Shown piece by piece: positions 43,119 to 51,366 of a stretch of DNA of 64,000 nucleotides (positions within the stretch are counted from its first letter, which is position 1; every line of letters begins with the position of its first letter). The notes beneath the pieces were generated by a model. That model was given only the letters and a program-made list of their open reading frames with translations, did no database searches and had not been told where the DNA came from. Origin of the DNA: Paenibacillus artemisiicola (GTDB lineage: Bacteria; Bacillota; Bacilli; Paenibacillales; Paenibacillaceae); NCBI RefSeq assembly GCF_017652985.1, contig NZ_JAGGDJ010000001.1, positions 248,001-312,000 on the forward strand. Reading direction: 5' to 3'. Both the position numbers and the translations under genes were made by a program.

Positions 43119-43326
43119 GATAAGGGTACCTCCCGATGCTCGAATACTTACATATGTATTCCGCCCGCGGGACAGACATGCGAACAAGCTCGCGGCCCGG
43201 CCGATCGCCCGCCCGCCGAATGTCCGGGTGGGCGGCGCCGGGTCGCGCGGCGCTTGCCGGGGGCGGCGCGCTTGGGCCATAATGGGAGCGGACGCCTATT
43301 CATGAAGACTGGACGGTGAATCCTGG

Positions 43327-44397
43327 ATGAACGAACCCCGCAAGCTCAACGTCGGCGTGCTCGGCTGCGGCCCGATCTCGCAGGCGGCGCATCTGGAGGC
43401 GTGCGCGCGCGCCCGCAACGCGGACTTGTACGCGATCTGCGACGTCGCCCCGGATCTGCTCGATAAGATGAACGCCAAGTTCGCGCCCGCGCGCGCCTAC
43501 TCCGATTACGACGCCATGCTCGCGGACCCGAACTTGGACGCCGTCGTCATCGGCATCGCGGACCAATTTCACGTGCCGATGGCGGAGAAGGCGATCCGGG
43601 CCGGCAAGCACGTGCTGGTCGAGAAGCCGCTCGGCGTGACGATCGAGGAATGCGAGGCGCTGGAGGCGCTCGTCCGGCGGACGGACCGCGTGCTGCAGGT
43701 CGGCAACATGAAGCGCTTCGATCCCGGCATCGCGTACGCGCGGCGCTTCATCCGGGAGGAGATGGGCGAGATGCTCGCGCTCAAGGCCTGGTACTGCGAT
43801 TCGACTTATCGGTACGAAGTGACGGAGAACGTCATGCCGATTCTCGCCGCGAGCGAAGCGGCCTTGAAGCCGGAGGGCAACCCGAAGCTGGACAAGCAGC
43901 GGTACTTCATGATGACGCACGGCAGCCATCTGGTGGACACGGCCCGGTACTTGGGCGGCGAGATCGAGAGCGTCCAGGCGTGGCACGCGCAGCGGTTCGG
44001 GGCGTACAATTGGCTCTGCACGGTCGAATTCGCGAGCGGCATCGCCGGCCAGCTCGACCTGACCGTCGCCGTCCGCATGGACTGGCACGAAGGCTTCGAG
44101 GTGTACGGCGAGCACGGCAGCGTCGTTGCCAAGACGTACAATCCCTGGCTGTTCAAGGCAAGCGACGTAGAGGTGTTCTCGGCGCGGGACGGGGAGTACC
44201 GCAGGCCGCTCGGCGCGGACGCCCACTTCTACCGGCTGCAGCTGGAGGGCTTCGCCGACGCGATTCTGCGCGGCGCGCCGCAGATCGGCGCGACCGTCGC
44301 CGACGGCACTCGGAACCTGCGCGCCATGGTCGCGATCGCGCGGTCGGCGGAGAGCGGGCGCAAGGTGCGGCTGGACGAAGTCGGCGGCGCCGTCTAG
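43327..44397 (+). CDS. Gfo/Idh/MocA family oxidoreductase
   Basis: A 356-residue NAD(P)-dependent sugar-type dehydrogenase. The N-terminal Rossmann motif is VGVLGCGPISQAAH, the conserved Lys is in LVEKPLGVT, and the C-terminal domain has the HGSHLVDTARYLGG segment carrying the catalytic His-Asp pair. It should oxidise or reduce a cyclic polyol or sugar derivative. The ribosome site is weak (GGACGG). The gene stands alone between the divergent flippase gene and the MerR gene, so the substrate cannot be inferred. Confidence 0.9.
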   Translation: MNEPRKLNVGVLGCGPISQAAHLEACARARNADLYAICDVAPDLLDKMNAKFAPARAYSDYDAMLADPNLDAVVIGIADQFHVPMAEKAIRAGKHVLVEKPLGVTIEECEALEALVRRTDRVLQVGNMKRFDPGIAYARRFIREEMGEMLALKAWYCDSTYRYEVTENVMPILAASEAALKPEGNPKLDKQRYFMMTHGSHLVDTARYLGGEIESVQAWHAQRFGAYNWLCTVEFASGIAGQLDLTVAVRMDWHEGFEVYGEHGSVVAKTYNPWLFKASDVEVFSARDGEYRRPLGADAHFYRLQLEGFADAILRGAPQIGATVADGTRNLRAMVAIARSAESGRKVRLDEVGGAV

Positions 44398-44506
44398 CGC
44401 GGGCGGCCGCCGGCGGCCTTCGGGCGCCGGGACGCGCCGGGTCGCGTCTACCGTCGGAGCTAGGCGCATCGCCCGGCCGGCGAAGATCGCATCGCGGGCG
44501 CTGCCA

Positions 44507-44538
44507 TTGACCCTCTCATGGGCGTCAGGGTTTAGAAT
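44507..44538 (+). promoter_or_regulatory. MerR-type promoter of the merR gene
   Basis: TTGACC and TAGAAT are separated by 20 bases; the spacer has TGAC-N12-GTCA and ACCCT-N12-AGGGT dyads. Nearly the same element drives the thioredoxin gene (34954-34985), pointing to a shared regulator. Confidence 0.65.
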
Positions 44539-44571
44539 GGAACCACCCCATGCGGAAGGAGGGGACGACGG

Positions 44572-44943
44572 ATGCGGATCGGGGAATTGGCGGCGCGCAC
44601 GGGCGCCAGCATCCGCTCGCTGCGGTATTACGAGCAGCAGGGGCTGCTGACGCCGCTGCGGGAAGATAACGGGTATCGGGTCTATTCGCCGTTCGCGGAG
44701 GAGCAGGTGCGGACGATCCGCCTGTATTTGAACCTCGGGCTGACGACGGAGGAGATCGCGGGCATCCTGCAATGCGTGCTCATGAACAAAGAAGCGTTCT
44801 GCGAGCAGGTGCTGCCCATCTACCGGCAGAAGCTGGAGCAGATCGACGAGCAGCTCCGGCTGCTTACGGGCATTCGCCGCAACTTGGTCGACCGCATCGA
44901 CGCCATCGCGCGCGAACGCCAAGACGAAGCGCGCGACGCCTAG
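44572..44943 (+). CDS. MerR family regulator with two cysteines
   Basis: A 123-residue MerR-type activator. Residues 1-70 are the winged helix (MRIGELAARTGASIRSLRYY at its start, then the GYRVYSP wing), followed by a long dimerisation helix. Two cysteines, Cys68 and Cys77, lie in the loop ILQCVLMNKEAFCEQ at the head of that helix, where MerR-family sensors bind metal or sense thiol oxidation. The gene lies behind a MerR-type 20-base-spacer promoter, so it is likely autoregulated; the thioredoxin gene shares that element. Confidence 0.9.
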   Translation: MRIGELAARTGASIRSLRYYEQQGLLTPLREDNGYRVYSPFAEEQVRTIRLYLNLGLTTEEIAGILQCVLMNKEAFCEQVLPIYRQKLEQIDEQLRLLTGIRRNLVDRIDAIARERQDEARDA

Positions 44944-45057
44944 ACGGATGCGAGCGCGCGGGCTGCGCGGCGCCGGCGCATGCCGCTTCAGCTCCGGCAG
45001 CGGGCGCGAGGCGGGAGGAACGCCGGCCAGGGAGCGGCCGCGAAGCCGCTCCGCGAA

Positions 45058-45102
45058 CGAAGAAGAGGACCCCGCCGCAAGGCAACGGGGTCCTCTTCTT
45101 CG
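45058..45102. terminator. bidirectional terminator
   Basis: A 17-bp stem (CGAAGAAGAGGACCCCG and its complement) between merR and the convergent glycosyltransferase gene. Confidence 0.85.
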
Positions 45103-45137
45103 TTCCGGTCCGCTTGTTGCCGCGGCCTCGAACGCCG

Positions 45138-46220
45138 CTACGACCGGACGCGCGCTTCCTTCAGGCTCGCCAGCATCCGGAGGAAATTGTCGGCGTACTT
45201 CTCGCAGGAGAAATGCGTCTTGATATGGCGCTCCGCCTGTTTGACGATCCGCCTGCGCAGCGGCGCGTCCCCCATGAGCGACTGCGCCGCCTGCACGGCT
45301 TTGGCGATATCCGTCCGGGGATACAGCTTCCCGGTGACGTCGTGCTCGAGGAACCGGCGGATGCCGTCCGAATCCGTCGTCAGCACGGGACAGCGGCACA
45401 GCATCGCCTCCGCGACGGCGTAGCCGAAGCCTTCCAGGATGGACGTCGACAGGAGGAAGCCGCCCGAGTCGCCGATGATCGACATGTAATCCGCCATCTG
45501 CTCGTGCGGAATGTTGGCGTGCATCACGAGCTTCTCCCGCAGCCGGAGGGCGTCCACCCATTGCTCGAACAGCGCCTTCTCCCGGGGCTCGCCCAGACTC
45601 AAGTCGCCGAATACCCACAAGTAGCAGGTCGGCTCCAGCGCGGCCAGCCTCGCGCCGATCAGCAGGAAGTCCCGCCAGTTTTTGTTCTCCTCGATGCGGC
45701 CGACCCAGCCGATGACCGGGAAGGGCTTCGGGGGATAGGAGACGTAGCCGAAATCCTTCGTATCGAGCGGATCGTCGAAGCAGAAATGCGGGACCCCCGG
45801 CATATTCTCGTTCATCAGCTGCCGGATATGGCTCGTTTCGGGATACAGCACGGCGTCCGCCGTCTGCAGCACGCGCCCCGCGATGTCCCGCAAGATGTCG
45901 CTCGCGGTCTTCAAGGTGCCGAGGCCTTGAATTTCGAAGATGAGCAAGCCTTCGTAGCCGATCCTCCGCAGCAGCTGCATCAGCACCACGTCGCTGCAGA
46001 CGACGACGGCGTCGTACCGCTCGCGGTCGACGAGCCGCTTGATCGCCGCTTCGTCGTTCGTGACGAAGGTCGGGATGTTCTTGATGTTGCGCCGCCCGTT
46101 GCCGTCGACGGTGTAGAGCAGATGGCATTCCACCTTCTGCTGATTCAGCGCTTTGCAGCGGATCCGGTTCAACGTTTCCATGCCGCCGCTCGGGTTGAAG
46201 AACGTGAAGAGGACTTTCAT
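45138..46220 (-). CDS. glycosyltransferase, family 4 type
   Basis: A 360-residue GT-B fold glycosyltransferase. The C-terminal half has VIGWVGRIEENKNWRDFLLI for the donor domain and the motif STSILEGFGYAVAEAMLC (ExxxxxxxE class) that contacts the nucleotide sugar. No membrane segment is present. It overlaps the upstream family 2 glycosyltransferase gene by 4 bases (ATGA), so the two are coupled and probably act in one glycan or spore-surface glycosylation pathway. The acceptor is unknown. Confidence 0.88.
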   Translation of the reverse strand: MKVLFTFFNPSGGMETLNRIRCKALNQQKVECHLLYTVDGNGRRNIKNIPTFVTNDEAAIKRLVDRERYDAVVVCSDVVLMQLLRRIGYEGLLIFEIQGLGTLKTASDILRDIAGRVLQTADAVLYPETSHIRQLMNENMPGVPHFCFDDPLDTKDFGYVSYPPKPFPVIGWVGRIEENKNWRDFLLIGARLAALEPTCYLWVFGDLSLGEPREKALFEQWVDALRLREKLVMHANIPHEQMADYMSIIGDSGGFLLSTSILEGFGYAVAEAMLCRCPVLTTDSDGIRRFLEHDVTGKLYPRTDIAKAVQAAQSLMGDAPLRRRIVKQAERHIKTHFSCEKYADNFLRMLASLKEARVRS

Positions 46221-47440
46221 GTGGCATCCCCCGATTGCGCGCGGATCGTCTTCAAGCTGTCGACGAGCGCCTGCCGGCGGTAGAGCTCGTCGTAGACGGC
46301 ATGCCCGGCCGAAGCGAGCTCATGCCGGTAGCCCAGCTGCGTGCGGTCGTCGGTGTAGTAGTCGGACAGCGCGCTCGGCGGCGCCTTCTCCAGCTGATCG
46401 TACAGGACGTTCATGTCCATGGCGTCCTTGAATAGCTTCGGCCCGAGCACGTAGCCGTAAGGCGTCTGGAGCATCTGCGCCGCGTGCAGCAGCGCCGTCG
46501 CCGCGTTCGCGCCGGGAAACCATTTGAAATCCGTCACCGGATGCGAGATGCGCGACAGATCCGCCGTGACCCGCATATCCGGCGACAGGTCCAGGACGTA
46601 ACATAAGTAATTGCTGAACGTTTGCTCGTATAAGTTTTCGATCCGTTCGACCGCCTGAGGACCGGACTCCGCGAGCGGGTACAGGATCGTGACGGCCGGC
46701 GCGATGCCGCGGCGCATCCGGGCTTGATGCCGGGTCAGATGATACGCGTACCGCCACTTGCGGTGCTGCTCCGCCGTGCGGAGCGAGGCCGACACGCTGA
46801 AGGCGGAATCGACGCGGTAATCCATCAGCTCGACGGGGAGAAACTTGATCTCGCAATGCTCGGTCAGCTTGAGCCAGTAATCGTAATCCTCCACGGGCGC
46901 CATCCCGTATCCGTCCGTCATCGCGGCATAACAGGCTTTATACATGAAGGAAACGCCGACGATCGAGGAATCCAGCAGCTTCTCCTTGGGCTGCGACTGG
47001 TACTGCCGCTGAACCGCCAGATGCTGCTCGGAATTGAGCGGCCGTCCCTCGTCGTCGATGGACTGGAACGAGCTGTACACGAGCCCGAGCTCCCGCGGGC
47101 CTTTCGCGAGCGCGCTTCGGAGCGTGTCGAGAAAGCGGGGATAGTATACGTTGTCGGTGGATACCCAGGTCAGATACTTGATCTCCGGCTTGCCGAGAAG
47201 CGCCTTGAACCCGGTATTGAGCGCCGCCGCGACGCCTTGGTTAAAGGCATGGGAGATCACCTCGGCGCGGCGGTCGCCGCCCAGCAGCCCGCGGACGAGC
47301 GGCTCCATTTCCGGCGCGCCGTCGATGACGACGACGAGCTTGTAGTCGCGGAACGTTTGCTTCAGCACCGAATTCATAGCCGCTTCCAGAAACGCGGGCT
47401 TTTGCTTGTAGACGGGCATGACGATGCCTAAATCGGTCAT
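46217..47440 (-). CDS. glycosyltransferase, family 2
   Basis: A 407-residue protein. Residues 1 to about 230 are a GT-A family 2 domain: LGIVMPVYKQKPAFLEAAMNS at the start, VVIDGAPE, and the metal-binding WVSTDNVYYP (DxD equivalent SxDN). About 170 C-terminal residues form a second domain I do not recognise, possibly an accessory or second transferase-like part. It is the first gene of the pair, with GGAGCGAGGAGA before the ATG. Confidence 0.87.
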   Translation of the reverse strand: MTDLGIVMPVYKQKPAFLEAAMNSVLKQTFRDYKLVVVIDGAPEMEPLVRGLLGGDRRAEVISHAFNQGVAAALNTGFKALLGKPEIKYLTWVSTDNVYYPRFLDTLRSALAKGPRELGLVYSSFQSIDDEGRPLNSEQHLAVQRQYQSQPKEKLLDSSIVGVSFMYKACYAAMTDGYGMAPVEDYDYWLKLTEHCEIKFLPVELMDYRVDSAFSVSASLRTAEQHRKWRYAYHLTRHQARMRRGIAPAVTILYPLAESGPQAVERIENLYEQTFSNYLCYVLDLSPDMRVTADLSRISHPVTDFKWFPGANAATALLHAAQMLQTPYGYVLGPKLFKDAMDMNVLYDQLEKAPPSALSDYYTDDRTQLGYRHELASAGHAVYDELYRRQALVDSLKTIRAQSGDAT

Positions 47441-47546
47441 TCTCCTCGCTCCTTCCGCCGCAGCGATCTTGTAGCCAGTGTATGACGGCGGCCTGCTTTT
47501 GCTTGTGCGGCTATCCGGTCCGGGCGGCGATTCGCGCCGCGCGGAC

Positions 47547-47582
47547 GCGAAGAGAGCCGGCGTATCCGCCGGCTCTCTTCGC
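47547..47582. terminator. hairpin between glycosyltransferase promoter region and the 126-residue protein gene
   Basis: A perfect 16-bp stem (GCGAAGAGAGCCGGCG and complement) around TATC. It lies just beyond the end of the minus-strand gene at 47606, so it terminates that gene. Confidence 0.8.
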
Positions 47583-47605
47583 CGAGTGGCCGTGTTCCCG
47601 AACGT

Positions 47606-47986
47606 TTAGGCGCCGGGCGCGGTGGCCAGCACGGAAATCTCGGTCATTTCTTCCTGCAGCACGCGGTGGCCGTCGACGATTTTGCCGAATTCGTCCAGCC
47701 CGAAGGTCGTCATGACGACCTCCGTCAGCGGACCGATGACGGAAGTCTGCACTTCGTATGCCAGATTGCCGGCGATGAAGAAGCTGCGGATGTCGCTCGA
47801 CTTGGCGTCGACCATATAGCCCGTCAAATAGGCCAGCGTCAGTTCGCCCGTCGTGGCCGGCACGATGAATACTTCGACGATGACGAGCGCTTCGATGTTG
47901 GCGATGTTGCGGGCGTTCACGACGACGTTCGATACCGCGGATCCCACGGAGTCGACATTGGTCAATAATCCGGTTGTAAATGGCAT
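47606..47986 (-). CDS. small paralogue 1, unknown function (126 residues)
   Basis: A 126-residue protein without signal peptide or membrane helix, probably all-beta. It begins MPFTTGLLTNVDSVGSAVSN and shares the pattern TNxxxxGSAxxNVVVNARN, xxFxxAGNxAYEVQ and GxxEFGxxV with the protein at 49555. I recognise no named family. AAGGAAGTGAGG precedes the ATG. It is divergent from the Asp-box protein gene, 184 bases away. A spore or cell surface role is only a guess from the leaderless, beta-rich character. Confidence 0.75.
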   Translation of the reverse strand: MPFTTGLLTNVDSVGSAVSNVVVNARNIANIEALVIVEVFIVPATTGELTLAYLTGYMVDAKSSDIRSFFIAGNLAYEVQTSVIGPLTEVVMTTFGLDEFGKIVDGHRVLQEEMTEISVLATAPGA

Positions 47987-48170
47987 GTCCTCACTTCCTT
48001 TCCCCAGGATATTCCAGCTTATTCCCGTGGACAGGGAAGTTGCAAGACGAATTTCCGGCGCGAAGCGCCCGATTTGCGGTTCATCGGCATCCGTACAATC
48101 CGATTCCGGACAACGCCCGTACACTGCCTGAAGAAGATACCTTAAGGTCAGATTAAAAGGGAGAAGGCCA

Positions 48171-49418
48171 ATGACCAATTTCAACTTTCAGGTAACGCCG
48201 ACGGGCAACAACAAATTCGAACCGAGCGTCGCGGTCAATTTGCTGATACCGGGCATCATGGTATCCGTCGCGGTCGACGAGACGACCGGAGTACCGCTGA
48301 TCGGCGTATACCGGTCGGTCGACGGCGGCTTCAGCTGGTCGAACAGCCTGCTGCCCCTGCCGGCCGGCTTCACCGGCGCGGAGGCGCCCGTCGTCGCCTA
48401 CGGGTTTCCCAATATTTTCGTCGTGACCGCCCACGTGTTTCCCGGTCCGTCATCCGGCACGTGCGTCGCCTATACGTCCACGGACAACGGCGTCACGTAC
48501 AGCGCGCCGGTCATCGTCGGCCCGGGTTATGGCACGTACATCAATAACGACGAGACGAACGTCTACATCGACACCTCGCAGTCGAGCCCGTACCTCGGCA
48601 ATACGTACATCTTGTACAATCATCAGTTCAACGTCGAAAACGGCGGCAACTCGACGGCGTTCCTCAATCGATTGAAGAGCAATTCCACGACGTGGGACCA
48701 GCCGATCCTGCTCTCGAGCGAAGCGGATCAAGTCGAGCGGCCGGACGCGACCGTCAATTTGGCCGGCACCGTCTATGCCGCCTGGGTTACCGTGGATCCG
48801 AACTTTCGCTTCATCGTGCGGACGTCGCTGGACGGCGGTACGACGTTCGACGGCGCCGTCGTGGTCTCCACCGTCGTGCCCGTGCCGTCGCCGCTTCCGG
48901 TGGTCGGCTACAATTTCCGCGTGCTGACGTTCGCCGCCATCTCGGTCGACCGGTCCGTCGGCCCGTACACCGACACGGTCTACGCGGTATGGCAGGATAA
49001 CCGCCAGGGCTATGCCGACATCTTCATGTCGAAGCGAAACCCGATCGACGGGTCCTGGTCCGCGCCAGTGCCGATCACGGGGGCGCCGGCGAACACGCAG
49101 AACTTCTTCCCCGACGTCGACGTCGATCCGCTCACGGGCGTCGTCAACGTCATCTACTACAGCAACCAGGTGAACGGCTTCGACCTCGACGTCTACGTCG
49201 CGCGCTCGATCAACGGCGGCGCGACCTTCACGAACACGCGCATCACGAACCAGTCGTTCAACCCGAACGGCACCTCTCCGGTGCCCGTGCCGCTCATCGG
49301 CGATTACATCTCGATCGCGAGCGTGCCGCCGGGCGGTTACATCGGCGTCTGGATGTCGACGCAGCCGGCGGGCACGCAAAATATTTTCGCGGGCTATTCC
49401 GATATCATCATTACGTAA
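48171..49418 (+). CDS. Asp-box (BNR) beta-propeller protein, sialidase-like
   Basis: A 415-residue protein with no signal peptide. At least four Asp-box motifs are visible: RSVDGGFSWS, TSTDNGVTYS, TSLDGGTTFD and RSINGGATFT, with the pattern SxDxGxxF/W, plus several TVYAxW blade strands. This indicates a six-bladed propeller of the sialidase/neuraminidase superfamily. I see no arginine triad that would prove sialidase activity. It is flanked on both sides by minus-strand paralogous small proteins, suggesting a functional set. Confidence 0.82.
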   Translation: MTNFNFQVTPTGNNKFEPSVAVNLLIPGIMVSVAVDETTGVPLIGVYRSVDGGFSWSNSLLPLPAGFTGAEAPVVAYGFPNIFVVTAHVFPGPSSGTCVAYTSTDNGVTYSAPVIVGPGYGTYINNDETNVYIDTSQSSPYLGNTYILYNHQFNVENGGNSTAFLNRLKSNSTTWDQPILLSSEADQVERPDATVNLAGTVYAAWVTVDPNFRFIVRTSLDGGTTFDGAVVVSTVVPVPSPLPVVGYNFRVLTFAAISVDRSVGPYTDTVYAVWQDNRQGYADIFMSKRNPIDGSWSAPVPITGAPANTQNFFPDVDVDPLTGVVNVIYYSNQVNGFDLDVYVARSINGGATFTNTRITNQSFNPNGTSPVPVPLIGDYISIASVPPGGYIGVWMSTQPAGTQNIFAGYSDIIIT

Positions 49419-49475
49419 GATCGCGGCTGCCATCCGCCGTCAATCGGCGCATCGAACGGACGCATGCGGAAGCAA

Positions 49476-49512
49476 CGGCTCATGCGGGAGCATGAGCCGT
49501 TAGCCGTTTTCC
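49476..49512. terminator. terminator between Asp-box gene and small paralogue 2
   Basis: An 11-bp stem ACGGCTCATGC / GCATGAGCCGT around GGGA. Confidence 0.75.
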
Positions 49513-49554
49513 GGCTGCGCTTCCCGTCTGCGCGGACCGGCATGTCCGGCATCG

Positions 49555-49929
49555 TCACTTGGAAGGACTGAGACCTAGGATGTCGTTCAGGTCGTTCTGC
49601 CTGAAGTGCTGATCGGTCACGAGATTCCCGAATTCGTTGATTCCGTAGACGGACAGCGCGACGCTCGGCGGCAGGAGGGACGTGTACATCTGCACCTCGT
49701 ACGCCACGTTGCCCGCGACGCCGAACATCCGCACGTCGTAGGCATCCGGCGGCACGGTGTAGGAGACGAGATACGGCGTGTAGAAGACGGACGAATCGGC
49801 GGACGCGAACAGCTTCACGATGACGAGAAGCGGGTTCGCCAAATCCAGGTTCCGCGCGTTCACGACGACGTTGGCCGCGGCCGAGCCGATATCCCGCGTG
49901 TTGGTGACGATCCCCGTGGAATAAGGCAA
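49555..49929 (-). CDS. small paralogue 2, unknown function (124 residues)
   Basis: A 124-residue protein clearly homologous along its length to the 126-residue protein at 47606 (VVVNARN, FGVAGNVAYEVQ and INEFGNLV as shared landmarks). It starts MPYSTGIVTNTRDIGSAAAN and has no signal peptide. AAAGGAGGTGATGCGAG lies upstream of the ATG. It is convergent with the Asp-box gene. The function is unknown. Confidence 0.75.
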   Translation of the reverse strand: MPYSTGIVTNTRDIGSAAANVVVNARNLDLANPLLVIVKLFASADSSVFYTPYLVSYTVPPDAYDVRMFGVAGNVAYEVQMYTSLLPPSVALSVYGINEFGNLVTDQHFRQNDLNDILGLSPSK

Positions 49930-50099
49930 CTCGCATCACCTCCTTTCGGCGAGACATGCTCCATTCTATGAAAATCGTTTCAAAGGCGTACAGGCGAACC
50001 GCCGGCCTCGCGCAAATCCGCGAACGGCGGCCATTCGCGCGGCGCATGCCGCCGGCGGGCGGATGAACCGCGATGCCGCGGACGGCGGCAAAAGAGGTA

Positions 50100-50147
50100 T
50101 TGTGGGATGATCGCGCAGCGGCTATAATCATATGTGCCCGTGCACAT
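50100..50147 (+). promoter_or_regulatory. promoter plus palindrome of the second PhyH gene
   Basis: TTGTGG, a 17-base spacer and TATAAT (50123-50128) are followed at 50132-50147 by the dyad ATGTGC-CCGT-GCACAT, placed like a repressor site. Confidence 0.55.
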
Positions 50148-50210
50148 GAAACCGTTAACACGGACAAGCGCGGCGACCGGAAGAACAACCACAACGCGAG
50201 GTGAACGAGG

Positions 50211-51047
50211 TTGAAGATTAGCCAAGAAGAACTGGAAACGCTGCAATTGAACGAAGCGACGATCGAGCTTGCCGTCAACCTGATCAAAGTCAACGGCTAC
50301 GTCATTTTCGAAGGCGTGCTGCCGGAGGCGAAAGTCACCGAGCTGCGCGAAGCCTTCAAGGCGAGCATGAAGTGGTTCCTCGATAAGCACGGCGAAGCGA
50401 TCTATCTGAACAAGACGGGCTTCAACGAAGGCACGAACCATCTGGGCATCTTCCTGCCGTTCGCTCCGCCGTTCAACGATCCGCTCGTCATCGAGCATCC
50501 CTTCGCGCTCGCGGTCATCGACCGCCTGCTCGGTCCGGACTATGCCGTAACGCTGTTCTCGTCGAACACGTCGCTGCCGGGCGGCCGCAAGGCGCAGCCC
50601 GTTCATCCGGACTACGGCGCGCGCTTCGGCGACCTGTGCAAGGTCTCGCTGCCGATCACGGACCTCGTGTTCAACATCCCGCTCGTCGACGTCCACGAAG
50701 GCAACGGGCCGATGGAGATCTGGCCGGGCGGAACGCATTTGCTGCCGGACAACTATTACGGGCCGAACGGACCGAACCCGGAGGAGCTCGCGCCGCACAT
50801 GCATTCGATGAAAGTGCATATGCCGGCGGGCTCGATCCTGATCCGCGACGTCCGCATGTGGCACCGGGGAACGCCGAACCGGAGCGACGAGATCCGTCCG
50901 AACCTGGCGCTCATCTACAGCGCTTCCCACCGCGACAACACGGTGCAGATTCCGCAGGAGACGTACGACGGGTTGTCCGAGCGGGCCAAGCATCTCTTCC
51001 GCTGGCAGAAGATCGGCTATCCCGCCATCGAGCCGACGCACGAATAG
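50211..51047 (+). CDS. phytanoyl-CoA dioxygenase family protein
   Basis: A 278-residue Fe(II)/2-oxoglutarate oxygenase of the PhyH family. The iron motif is His132-Pro-Asp134 (QPVHPDYG), the distal His lies in VRMWHRGTPNRS, and the Arg in the following NLALIYSASHRD region binds 2-oxoglutarate. It starts at TTG behind GAGGTGAACGAGG, which is the only start with a ribosome site. A clear promoter with a dyad precedes it and a terminator follows. The substrate is unknown. Confidence 0.9.
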   Translation: MKISQEELETLQLNEATIELAVNLIKVNGYVIFEGVLPEAKVTELREAFKASMKWFLDKHGEAIYLNKTGFNEGTNHLGIFLPFAPPFNDPLVIEHPFALAVIDRLLGPDYAVTLFSSNTSLPGGRKAQPVHPDYGARFGDLCKVSLPITDLVFNIPLVDVHEGNGPMEIWPGGTHLLPDNYYGPNGPNPEELAPHMHSMKVHMPAGSILIRDVRMWHRGTPNRSDEIRPNLALIYSASHRDNTVQIPQETYDGLSERAKHLFRWQKIGYPAIEPTHE

Positions 51048-51118
51048 ACGCCGCCGCGCATGCGCCGGTTTGCTCCGGCCGGCATGGGCATGGCCGGAAT
51101 GACATCCACCCGAACGCG

Positions 51119-51142
51119 AGCCGCGGATTCCGCGGCTTTTTG
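51119..51142 (+). terminator. terminator of the second PhyH gene
   Basis: An 8-bp stem AGCCGCGG / CCGCGGCT around ATT followed by TTTTT. The 319-base gap to the next gene holds nothing else that I can support. Confidence 0.85.
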
Positions 51143-51366
51143 CATGGGCACGACGCGCGGCGGTCCGAACGCGGCCGGCTTCCGCCGGAACCGAGGTCGT
51201 TAAGCGGGGCGGCATCCCTGCTCGCCAAGTCAGGTCCGGTCTGTCCGTGCCCAAGGCCGCAGAAGGTCATAAAACCGTCAATACGATCCTTTTACGTCGT
51301 AGTTGAAGCCTCTCCGGCGCTCTATAGTGAAAGGGAGAGGATCAGCCAACGATAGGATGTGAGACG

